A DNA stretch of 64,000 nt from Nyssa sinensis (taxonomy: Eukaryota; Streptophyta; Magnoliopsida; Cornales; Nyssaceae): assembly GCA_008638375.1 (NCBI GenBank), contig CM018048.1, positions 51,407,675 through 51,471,674 of the forward strand, in the 5' to 3' direction. Within the stretch, counting starts at the first letter, position 1. Each line of letters opens with the position of its first letter. The translations under genes and the position numbers were made by a program. The notes under the pieces were generated by a model that searched no databases, was not told where the DNA came from, and was given only the letters and a program-made list of their open reading frames with translations. Positions 35,507-47,700 of the stretch are shown here, one piece after another.

Positions 35507-37047
35507 ACATCTTATCTGTCCCAACAGAAGAACCCTAATTAACATACATTATATATGTCAGTATAAATAGCTGTTATATATATAACCTCCAAAGCAGAGT
35601 TGTAGCCAACAATTGTGGAAACAGTGGAAAAACAGGTGTTTAGATGTGTCCACATCAAGAACACAATGTAACATATGGTGACAGAATGGCATACTTAAAA
35701 AGGTTGTAAATTTCTATCTTCATAAGAATCAAACTTTCTAACAGGTCCCTTTTAACCTCTGGGATGCCTCTGCTTTGTATTACTTGAAAAGCACTGTAGT
35801 TGATCAATTTCTGGAACAGTTTGTAAAAGTTAGAGCCCAGTGAGGAATTGCATAACAATTTCAACCTCTTTGAAATTGAACTTTGTAAAGAAAGATAACT
35901 GAACTATTCATGAAACAGCAAGAATTTGTAATGTATAAGATGGATAGTTTGAGTTTGGATTTTTGTGATATATTCCTGTTACAAAAACATTTATATTTCA
36001 TAGCATGGATTGAAGATGATAATGGCTCTACCATGGACTAGATTGGGGTCATTAGTCCACCTCTTGCACATTACTGGTATTAATACTTTATTTAGACCAC
36101 TAAGCATGTTTTTCAATGATTCTTGCATGATGTGTTTGGAAAGTGGGAGTGATTTGGAGATTATCTCTACAGAATTTTCAACTACTGATGAAGTTATTGA
36201 AGGAAAATTTGAGCTTTCAACTTCAACAAAAGGGAATGACGAAACACAATGATACACTTTCAGTAAAAACTTATTAAGTGTAACATTATTTCCGAAAAAA
36301 AAAAATTATATCAAAAGTAACTTTTCACATCACATCATGAAGTGATGTTCAACTAATATAAATGCGTTGAAAAACTACTTTTTAATAGAAGCTTTTAGCA
36401 AGGATAGTTTCAAAGGATGCAATGCTTCAGATTGCAAGTTGGTCACCCTAGCTAACTAGCTACTTTGGTTTAGGGTAACATATCAACAAGATTAGATTAT
36501 CAACTGAAATGAAAATAACAGAGGGGGAAACTTTAAAAAAAGTAATTTTCAGCTTTCAATTTGGTAACAATTTACACCTTATCTCATGCTATGTAATATA
36601 TACCTCTAATAATCAATGGCAGACCTAGATGATGGAGTTCAAGAGGCAAAATTGAAGGGGTTATATAAATATAAAATTTTTGAAAGGGCAACTCTTAGTG
36701 TTTTTTTGGAGGGGGCATTACGCCTAGAGTTACAAATGTTAAATTATAATTTTCCATCATTACTCATTAAGCCCATTCCCCATGATAGGAACACCACTAT
36801 CAATTAACAATGCAATTAGAAACATCAGTGTTAAAAGGCAGTGCAGTGCTAAGCATAGGCAGCAGGTGCACATTGGCGGGCCTGCTGATATTTAATATTT
36901 GGTTATGGAATCATAAACTAATATGTTTGAGAGTCCTCGAGGCTGGTGATGCCTTTCTCCAAACAATAATGCAAGGGACAAATCCCGTGGTGGTGGACCT
37001 ATTCATGTGAGAGAGGGAGTTGTCTTAAAAAGTGGTACCATAAGCCT
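35507..37047. other. KNAT7 3' flank and intergenic DNA
   Basis: No gene recognised. Both strands hold short unmatched open frames near 36010-36257. The first few hundred bases are likely KNAT7 3' untranslated region. Confidence 0.5.
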
Positions 37048-37416
37048 AGCATCACTTATCTTGAAAACAACCTATCAAAATCAGTAGGATTACCCTCTCT
37101 GCCTGTTGGCTTGGTATTAATGGTCCCGATGTTCAGATGATAACATCACTTATCTCCTATCAAAATCAGTAGGATTACCCTCTCTTCCTGTTGGCTTGGT
37201 ATTAATGGTCCCGATGTTCAGATGATAGCATCACTTATCTTGAAAACAACCTATCAAAATCAGTAGGATTACCCTCTCTTCCTGTTGGCTTGGTATTAAT
37301 GGTCCCGATGTTCAGATGATAGCATCACTTATCTTGAAAACAACCTATCAAAATCAGTAAGATTACCCTCTCTTCCTGTTGGCTTGGTATTAACGGTCCC
37401 GATGTTCAGATGATAG
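37048..37416. repeat. Four tandem copies of a 94-bp unit
   Basis: Units start at about 37051, 37145, 37230 and 37324 with ATCACTTATCT and end GATGTTCAGATGATA. The second copy lacks 9 bases (85 bp long). Copies are nearly identical, with single changes such as CTGCC against CTTCC, so the array is recent. No coding sense was seen. Confidence 0.9.
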
Positions 37417-37796
37417 GCTATATATGCATCTATAATAATAATTGTTACAGATGTGATACTTAATCTTACTTTTGAGACCATGATGTCAAGCAATTATGAA
37501 TAATTACTTACGTTTTACGTTAAATACGACCAATAAATTATGAACAACATTTTAACAAGTATGCCAAGTATTACCTGCAGTTGTCTTAACAAGTTTATTT
37601 ACCACTTTGTATTTAGTGACATAATTATTTTACATTATTACATAATGTGATTAGACTATCACTCCATGTATTCTCGTTTTACGAAAATGTTACTTATCGA
37701 TTCTTTGAATATCTCTAAAATTTTAAAATTCAAGACACTTTAATTATGTAAAGTGACCATTTCACAATGGGCTCGGATTATTCTTGTAAAAGATAG

Positions 37797-37836
<40 letters not shown>

Positions 37837-38805
37837 TGGTGAAGGAGTGGAAAACATGAATGCTCCATTTGGTTATCGTACAGGATAACAATTTTTTGAA
37901 TAAAGAAATTAGAAAGAGAAATAAAAGGAGCACTACTTGTTGCTAATGAGGAAGGCAGAAGAGAAAGCCACCAAAAGCAACAAAAGTCCTGTATAATTTC
38001 AATTATGGGTCTAAGCTAATGATACCCCCATTTTATTCGAAAGTGCTCATACTTTCCCTTTATTAGATACACGTTTCCACAGAAGATCAGTGGCATGAGT
38101 GTTTCTGTCCGGGTTGCTTTGGATACCTTACTTTGAAATTTTTTTTCTTTTATTATTAGATACAAGGTGACAGACTCATGTATATTTATTATAATGAGTT
38201 TTACTGTCAAAATGAATAGTCTTCTCAGTTATAAAGAGAAGAGCTGGGTTAATCCCCGTTGGAATAAAGAGGAGGGGGTTAGTAAAAGCTCAATACTATT
38301 ATCACACACGCTCTCAATTAGAACTATAAATGTATCGGATTTGAATTAGGAGTGTTTTAGATTTTATTTGTTAATAGAATTGTTGAATCAATTTTTCGAA
38401 CAAATTCACAAATTTTTTTTTTAAATCTAAATTTGTTAATTATTGAAATCCGATAATATATAAAAAAATTATGTTATAATATATAAAATCTTAAATACAT
38501 AAACTCAATTTATGAAAGCATTATATAATTTAACATTTAATATATTATAACAAAAACTTTAAATAATATATTACATTAAATCAAATCATATCGTTAGTAA
38601 AACAGATTTGTACAATTTATATTTTAATGTATTATATAAAAAAAAGTAATATATTTTTTATTTAATCACATCAAATTTATTTAATTCATATGATCCATTT
38701 ACCCAATGAAATTATCGATTCAAGTTGAATTACATATTTTTTCATATTATCTGATTAATAAATCATATTCGAATCAAGGGTGGATCCAATCCTTCTCTTA
38801 ACAAA
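37417..38805. other. AT-rich intergenic stretch with a (TA)18 run
   Basis: No gene recognised. The TA run is at 37799-37834. Short frames at 38016-38349 have no recognised product. Confidence 0.5.
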
Positions 38806-38813
38806 CATGGCAC

Positions 38814-39361
38814 CATAGTTACTGAAATTAGATCGGACAATGAATCGGTGAAGGGACCAGTTCACGGTTCACTAATTCAACTGATAGTTCAATCAATTTT
38901 ATAATTAATATATTAAAAATATCAATAAAAATATTAAAAATTAAGAAAATAACAAGAAAATATATATTTTTTATTATCTAGTGATAAATAACAAAATATA
39001 AGTATAACCATTGAAATTATCTTAATGTATAGGTTTAATATATTTGTATATATAACAAAAATACAAGCAAAAATATCTTATTTTATACTAAATTTCATCA
39101 TTTAATCATCAAATATAAGAAGTTTTGTGAGAAAAAAAAATTGTAAGTGATAAAAAAAAATAAAAGGTAGTTCAACCAATTTTTTAAAAAACTGGCCAGT
39201 TCACTTAATTTTTAAAAAAATTGGTCGATTTCAACCAGTTTTTTCCGGTTCTTTAGTAAAATTAGTATTTTAATTGAATTGAGCCTGATTTAATACCCGA
39301 TTTTCAACGACTGGTTCAACCAGTTGAACAAACCGGTTTCGGTCTGATTCTGATAACTATG
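38814..39361. mobile_element. hAT-like element with CATAGTTA ends
   Basis: Left end CATAGTTACTGAAATTAGAT and reversed right end CATAGTTATCAGAATCAGAC are imperfect inverted repeats. Internal text carries GGTTCAAC/GTTGAAC motifs in both orientations. Flanks CATGGCAC (38806-38813) and CATGAAAC (39362-39369) match at 6 of 8 bases, a decayed duplication at best. There is no coding frame. Confidence 0.55.
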
Positions 39362-39467
39362 CATGAAACGGTAATCTAGGTGACAATGAGCACGATAGCC
39401 TAACATGAATCTTTCTAAAGATTTCTTTTTTATAAAAATACTAAAAAAATTTAAAATAAAACTTTGG

Positions 39468-39895
39468 GATAAATTACATTAACTTCTCATGAAGTTTTTG
39501 ACAATTACACTGATATCTCATCTAGTCCATTTTTTTAAAATGAAAATATTGCCCTTTTATGTTTTTTTTTTTCTTCATATTTTTTAAAAATCTTGACCAA
39601 TTTTTTCTAACTATTTTTTTTCATTTTCAAATAAATATTAATTAGAATTTTCTTTGGTTAAAAAATATAAAGTATTTATTTAAATTTTAATTTTATATAA
39701 AATGAAAAAAACTCTTTAAAAAGAGTTAGAAATAAATGGTTAAAATTTAAAAAATACAAAAAAATTGAGAGGGGCGATTTTGTCATTTTTAAAAGGAAAT
39801 TAGATTGAAGGAGAAGTCAGGTGTAGTTTGTCAAAAAAAGTAAGAGAGATTTGTATAATTTTAAAAACTTTTGGAAAAGTTAGTATAATTTATTC
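39468..39895. mobile_element. MITE family A, copy 2
   Basis: Left end GATAAATTACATTAACTTCT and reversed right end GAATAAATTATACTAACTTT form long imperfect inverted repeats that continue inward (AGTTTTTGACAATTACACTG against AGTTTTTAAAATTATACAAA). It shares its left end with the copy at 28194-28678. Confidence 0.65.
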
Positions 39896-40562
39896 TAAAA
39901 TTTTCAATTCATAAAGTAAACGATATATTTTTTATATCTAACAAAAAGTTTTTTAATACAATAAAGTCTATTTGTTAACTTACATCTTAACACCGTTAAA
40001 AAGAATTAGTGATTAGACTAAAATAGTTTTCAAAAGACATTTTAAAAAAAATTATTAAAAAATATATATATAAATGAATTTTTTCAATCTAAAAAAAAAT
40101 CATAACATTTTATGAAGTGATTTATTTTTTAGACTATATAGATAGATAAAAAAATGTTATGTTTTTTTTTTTATTGAATAATTTATTTTATTAACTATTT
40201 AGTATTTTTTAAAATATATATTAAATGTTATTTTAATCTAATCATTAATATTTTTTGTGGTGTTAAAATAGAAGTTAACACTTGAATTTTTTTTATATTA
40301 AATATTTTTTTTTTTAGATCTTTTAGATAGGCAAAATGTACTATAAATTTTTTAAATTGAAAAAATTAATTTTAGAGATTTTTTAGTAATTATTTTTCGA
40401 TGATCCTTTTTATTAAAGATGCTATCATGTGTAAACTACTAAAATGTTACTGAATATTCACAAGTCTAACGAACTCAATTTTGTCTTATTTAAACTTGAC
40501 TCATTTATTAAATTAATAAATTCTCTTCTATTTTTATTTTTGAATTTGTTAAAAAATATTTC

Positions 40563-40602
<40 letters not shown>

Positions 40603-41792
40603 GACGATGACGCTGGATTTCGGACGACTTGATCGATCGAGGTGATGGTGAATTTACCAGGAACTGGAATTACTTATTGGCCGGCCTAACTTTAGGAAAT
40701 GGAAAAGATTGACGGATGGAAGAGAGAAGAAATATGAGTAGATTGGGGAACTTTGGACGACGTCAACCCTAAACCGTATTTTCTTTATGTTGCCTTTGTT
40801 TTCTCCGATTCCAAACATGACCTGGACGCATGAGCGACGACCTTGACTGATGGACGCCCACCTTCTTTGTTTCCTTCCTCACGAGGGGAAATTATAAAAC
40901 GACGGAAGGAAAAGTCAAGAAAAATCATTTTCCTTGCCCGCCTTGGGTTTATCACTCTTGCATTTCATCCATTGGCCGGCACACGTGACACGTTCTAGAA
41001 TCTCTCTCATCGACGACTAGCGAGAGTTGCAAGTTGCAACGGCTTCAAATTGTCAATTCAAGAAAACCAGAAGAAATAATTTAATTTACTTCTCTGTGTT
41101 TCTATTGAGAATTTCCAAAAAATTAGTTCAAAACCCTTGTTTCTACCTAACCTTTGCCATTTTTATATTCTTGGAAGGGTCCACTTTATTAATTTTTTAA
41201 CTCTTCCATTCTTTTTATAAGCTATTAATGGAATATTTCATGTCATTGCCATACCCATTCAACGTCAGCACTAATCTGCAGCAATATTTTCATCCTCCAG
41301 ACTCATATTTTCTGTATTTTCCCTTTTTACAGTCTTTTACCGATTCATGTCTCTCACATCAGGTCATACGCTCCGCTCCAATCCCAGTTCTCTTCCTCTA
41401 GTAGCCCTCAAAAATTCTCTTCAATTCAGTTTACTCACCTGGGTAGTCTTCTTTTAGGCTTATGCACTGCTACCCTCCAGGCTATTTGATTATATCCAGC
41501 ATTCAACGGGCTACCGAAGATTCATTGTGGTGCCAATTGTTTCTCCGGTGACCATCAAAGACAAGACTCAATTCAGTGTTTATAGGGACTGGATGTCTGT
41601 CACAATTTGATTTTAAATTTTGTTGTTGTTGCCTGAGCAATCTCTCTGCTGTGCTGTACTGTACTGTACTGTACTGTACTTGTTTGGTAACTATCCCATT
41701 GGTGTTAGATATAGCTTCTTGATTATTTAGTTTGAGATAAAAGGTAATATCAAAGAATTTAAATTTTCAAGAGTGAGGAGTATTCTTATTAT
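39896..41792 (+). promoter_or_regulatory. Upstream region and probable leader of the PLD gene
   Basis: AT-rich up to a (TA)18 run at 40565-40600. After that the base composition becomes more balanced through the last 1.2 kb before the PLD start, as expected for promoter and leader. Five GTACT units lie at 41656-41680. I could not fix a TATA box or a leader intron. Confidence 0.4.
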
Positions 41793-44700
41793 ATGGCTCA
41801 ATCTGCTTATGATGGTTTGTCGCCTGAAGGCTCGCATCATGGTCAGGGTGTACAGGTTGTGCCATTTAAGACCTCCAAGGGGTCTCTGAAGGTTTTGCTA
41901 TTACATGGGAATTTAGATATTTGGGTCAAAGAGGCCAAGAACCTTCCTAACATGGATTTGTTTCATAAGAAATTAGAGGACGTGTTTGGCAGATTGCCAG
42001 GGAAGCTGGGCAGCAAAATTGAAGGGAATGTGTCTGGTAAAAATACAAGTGATCCATATGTTACAATTTCGGTAGCAAATGCTGTTATTGGGAGGACTTT
42101 TGTGATCAGTAACAGTGAGAACCCAGTTTGGATGCAGCATTTTTATGTTCCTGTTGCGCATTATGCTTCAGAAGTGCAATTTGTTGTCAAAGACAGTGAT
42201 GTTGTGGGCTCTCAAATTATAGGGGCTGTTGGGATCCCAGCGGAACAAATATACTCGGGTACAAAACTTGAAGGCACCTTTCCAGTTCTTAATGCAAGTG
42301 GGAAGCCATGTAAAGCTGGAGCTGTCTTGACTATATCAATTCAATACACCCCAATAGAGAAAGTGACCCTTTACCATAGTGGGGTGGGTGCAGGCCCTGA
42401 ATATCATGGGGTGCCCGGTACTTATTTTCCTCTTAGGAGAGGTGGAAAGGTTACACTTTATCAAGATGCCCATCTCCATGACGGTTGCCTTCCGAATTTG
42501 AAGCTTGATCATAATATGCAGTATGAGCATGGGGATTGTTGGCATGACATCTTTAATGCAATAAGTCAGGCGCGTCGTTTGATATACATTACAGGATGGT
42601 CTGTGTACCATAAAGTTACACTTGTTCGGGATAATGGTAATTCAACTGATTGTACTTTAGGAGACCTTCTTAAAACCAAGTCACAGGAAGGTGTGAGAGT
42701 GCTGCTCCTTGTATGGGATGATCCTACTTCTAGGAACATTTTGGGTTACAAAACGGTAAGGAACCAATAACATAATATTTGATTTATAAGTTCCAGTTCT
42801 GTTTAGTAAATTAGTAGAATTTTTTGGGTTTAAATGGTATGCTATCTTTCTTTCTGGTTTTATTTTTAGTCATAAGAACTATATTAATAGGTGAAATTTC
42901 ATCCTTGAATAATCTTTCATTCAAATCTTTATAATAAGAATCTATTGCAACATTGTTCTGAGAAAGTTCAGTTAGATAAGGGAAGGCCTTCATATTTTGG
43001 ATATCATAACTGAATCAGTTGATTATTTGGAAAACAAGCATTGGCTTCAGCTTTGAATTTTTCCTACCCACTAAAAGGTGAATGGCTTGTAGGTTGCTAA
43101 TCAAAAGTGTAGGAAATGCTTGCTTGTGGTTAGTTGCAAATTAACAGTCAATAGCAAGCCTCTGTTGTATTGTTTATGAGTTAATTTTGTGTGGAGGGTT
43201 ATGTATGCTCTTATCCTTCAATTTGTGTGTTTAAAGAGTCACATTTTACCTTGCTTTTCTGAAGATGAGGATGATTACTTCTCAACTAGGAGAGGACATT
43301 TTACAATCTAAGGATGTTTTACTATAATATTTATTTAGTTTCATTTTCATATAGATGGGTTGGGTAACTTCCCGCGCATTGGTTTGTTTATCTTAGTTAA
43401 AAGAACAAAGAACACTATATGGCTATACAAATGATGGTCATTCAAAAATTAATTAATTTTTTTTATTCCATTGAGGTTATATGTGTGAAAATTCAGTGTG
43501 ATCTGTGAAGTGCCAATGAGATGGTATGAGTTATTCATAACGAGTCGCAACTTGTTTGTTGTTCATTCTGATATGCTGAGAGATGGGTTTAGAGTTTAGT
43601 ATTAGCTTATGTGTTGTGTAGTGTGGTGTAAATACTTTGATTCTCAGGGGTAGGCTTTCCAATGTCAGTAACATGAATACTTTAGAACAAAATGGGTCCA
43701 TTTGAATTTAAGGCTACTGTTTGGCACACGCATGAATGGAATAGGCATTCCACGGAATGAAATAGGAAGTGGAATGAAAATGACATGGAATGGAATAAGG
43801 ATTACTCATCTAGGCCAAAGGAATCCTTGGAATGGTTTTTAATGGAATGCCCATTCCATGAAATAGTCATTCTCAATCATACCAAACAAGAAGAAGGAAT
43901 GAAAAAGTTAGAATGGATATTCTTGGAATGTCCCATTCCACTGTACCAAACAGTGACGTAAGAGTCTACAATGAATGCTTGATGTAATTAAAAAATTAGG
44001 AATATGTTTCCTATCAGGCTGTTTAAGAAATAAATTTTTGAACCACCAAAAAAAGAATGTGCAGCTACTACAAATGGAAAACACTGGTCCAAGTCTGGTG
44101 GCGGCCACTTTGGGCAGTCCACCCTCCCAGCACCCTATATTAATGAGGATCAACACTAGATAATGGTATTTATTATATATTTATTTATTTGATATTTTAT
44201 TATTTTGTTAAGCTCTATTTCTTAAATGCTTCTGCATTACCTTTTATACTTCTGTATTGCTCACTTATTAAAGTAAGAAGTTTGCTATGGATATTTATTG
44301 TTTTCAAATATGTAGGATGGGGTCATGCAAACCTATGATGAGGAGACTCGTCGTTTTTTCAAGCATTCTTCTGTGCAAGTGCAACTATGCCCCCGATCTG
44401 CCACAAAAGGACATAGCTGGGCCAAAAAACAGGTTGGATATAAACGTCTTATCTATGCTATATTGTCCCTGGTTGTTATGTGTTCTTAACATTGCAAAAG
44501 TTCCTTATGTCATGATTTTACTTGATACTTCTTTCTCCTATGATTTTACTTATGTATTTTGTGTTGCCAATTGTGGTGTGTTCTGGAAGAAGTGCAAACA
44601 GAACTGGTGAAACTGGAGACTTTCAAAGGGGCAAAGAAGACAGAGAATTTTTTTTTTTAGAAAGTTGTCATTTTTTCTTCTTCTTTTGGATGCATCCCTT

Positions 44701-47700
44701 ATAGTACACAATTTTTGTAGTTATTTAACTATGGGTACATTACACCTACATCATTTTAAGGGTGGAACATTTTGTATGGGCGTAAACTTCAATGTGTTTT
44801 GGGTTGATTTTCTGTATGTAGGCATGCACAAATAATTATTTCACTGAATATCTTGTCTTGCAAAATCTGGAACAAGCTACCCATCATTTTGAAACTTGAT
44901 TCAAGCATATCTGAAGCCTAACTGAATTTGATTTATCTTATCATATGCTGTTTTTGAGTTAGTTATTTTTTCAATTTGCTACATGTCAGAGTACTGTACT
45001 TCATTCGAATGCATTTCCATGGTGCCAGGTCAAATAAAGATTTAGAAACAGAACTTCCAGAAACTTGAGTGGAGTATAATTGAAGCCTGATTGAATTTGA
45101 TGTATTTTACAATACTCTGTTTTAGTATCGGTTATTTGTTCAATTTGCTACAATGCAGAAAATTACCCTTTATTTTAATGCATTATTTACAGTTGGTACC
45201 CAAAGTGCCAGGCAAATGAAGGTACTGAAATTACAGAAATAAAACTTGTTTTTATGGTGGTAGCTGTTCGCCTGTATTGGTTTTGTTTTCCCTAAGGTGT
45301 TTCTTATACATGTTTTCCCGATTTAGTGTCTGATTCAAACCTCTCGTGTTGGTTTTCGTTTGTCAGGAAGTTGAAACAATCTACACCCATCATCAGAAAA
45401 CTGTGATTGTGGATGCTGATGCAGGTCATTTCAAGAGAAAGATCATAGCATTTGTTGGAGGTCTTGATTTATGCATGGGGCGCTACGATACTCCAAAGCA
45501 TCCTATTTTCAGCACGTTACAAACTCTGCACAAAGACGACTATCATAATCCTTGTTATACGGTAATCATATAATCAATGTTTGTCACCAATGGATTTTAG
45601 CTAGTTGCTATGATTTATATACTAAGCTTCCTAAGTATATTCTCATAATTCCGCTAGTTATGAGACACCCAAATGGCACCCTATTGCATGTACAATGAAT
45701 TTGTTATATCACCTTCAGTAGTAATTGTATAATTGTTAGTACAAAGACTGATAGACGATAAGTGCGCATTGATAAGCAATGCTTGATATTGACAAAGGTG
45801 TTTATCCCTTACCAACTCTTTCGCTATAATATTGTCAAAGGGTGTGGCTTGGACCTTCACTATTTTTGAGATCTAGAACAAATGGTCCAGTCTGTTGTGG
45901 TACATTGTTTTGTAGTTGCACTCTTATAAAAGAAATGGAAGCTCTGGTTTTTATTATCTATAGTATCATCTGTGGTCTGTCTAGTTGAGTAGAAGCCCTT
46001 TTTTTTAAAGGTTGTTAACTTATTCTACTACAAGGGATGATATTTACTAAAAGAACTTGATGAAATTTTTAGTCCTTTAGTCAAAAGCATCAGATAAGCA
46101 GGAAGCTAGTTTTTGATTGTTGAATGGAGCCTTCTTTGACAAATGAAAGAAAGCTGGTCTTCTTCAATATGGAATTTCGAAGGCAGAAAAGCAATGGGAA
46201 GGATCATGCGTAGTGTTTTGTGACACTATTTAAACTATGTTGGATCTGGGCAATAAGCATCTTTGCAAAATCCTAAGTAGGTGTAGTTACTGCATTATTA
46301 TTATTATTGTTATTAATCCCAATTACCAAACTAATATTGGTCTGCTTCAGAGGAAAGTGAGCTTGGCCACATGGCCAAGCTACTGACAAAGTGCCTAGCC
46401 TAGCCAACCTAAGCTCTTGACTTGCTAGCAGTAGAACAGCAAAGGCATGGATTTGCCGATACAGAATATTTTGTCCGACCTATAAAACCTTCTTTTTCTT
46501 TGTTCATTATTTTTTTTTAAAAAAATCCGTTTCAACTTGACACTATAACCTTACTTGGGTGAGAGGTGTGGCAGGGCAGTGTTCATACAGGATTAGAGAT
46601 TACACGTAAGATGGACCACTCCAAGTGAGCTTGTGGTAATGGTGCAATGGAGGGGATTCCTGAGGCAAGTCAGGAAGGAAGTAAGTTGCTCCAGTTTAGG
46701 AGAACGTGAGAGAGAGGGCAGATGATAGTTCAGGAAATGAATAACCTTTAATACTCGGAACCTGGCACTGTGGACCATTTGCTGCTCCACTGTAAATTGG
46801 CTAGAGACATGTGGAATTTTCTTTTCTCTATTTTTGATTGTGCTTGGGTAAAGCCGGAAAGGGTCTCACAGCTTTTTTTGGGCTGGAGGTGTAAGAAGAT
46901 TAGGAAGGAGCTAAGAGTTGCATGGAAAATGGTTCCCATTTGTCTCATTGGAGTCTTTGGTGTGAGAGAAATAGGAGAATTTTTTATGGGGTGGAATGTC
47001 CGCTATGGAAGCTAAAGGATATTTTTTTGAAAACTTTGTTTTTTTGGATTAAAGAAGAATATCCAATGTATTTAGTGAAGCTCATTGATTTTTTGAGAGA
47101 TCTTAGGCTTTAATTTTTTTAATTTTGTAGCCAATCCCTTTCTTTTGTACTTTTTTGGGGAGCTCTTCTCGGGCCCCTTGTGTTTTATATATATTACCAT
47201 TACTGTTAAAAAAAAACTTGGAACCTGGCACCATTTATAGTAGTTAGCCCATGGCTCACGGTGACCATCCAAATCAAGTATGGTCTTAGCTTGGATTGGT
47301 ATGGGTCAGTCTGGATGGGTGTGACCTAACCTTAAAGAGCTATTGTGCAAAGTGACTGAACCTGAATGGGGTAAGGAATGAGCCTGGGCCTTGCGTGTCC
47401 TAGAAAGGTCTACTCAATTTAGAGTGGTATGGTCCGTGAAGTGTAGGTACAGTTAGCTAACATAGGTCAGGGAGCATTTAATGCTAACCTACTATAATAG
47501 CGCCAACTTATCCCTTAAGTGTTAAATCTCTCTTCCTAAAAAAGACCAGAGTGCACCCCGGTAATACCCCGAGGCAAACTCCAATGAGCCTGCAACTCTA
47601 GCACGCAAATCCACGTCTCCACACCATAGCTGCGCACTAGGCTCAAGGAGCATCTTAAGGTCTACCTCCAGCCTTAAACAACCACTAGATGGCAGTGTGA

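Noticed and set aside
41793..42770. PLD as PLD delta or alpha
   Set aside because: The [18 protein letters not shown] start of C2, the [11 protein letters not shown] segment and the IQENLTI end fit the beta/gamma class better; the short N terminus disfavours PLD beta.
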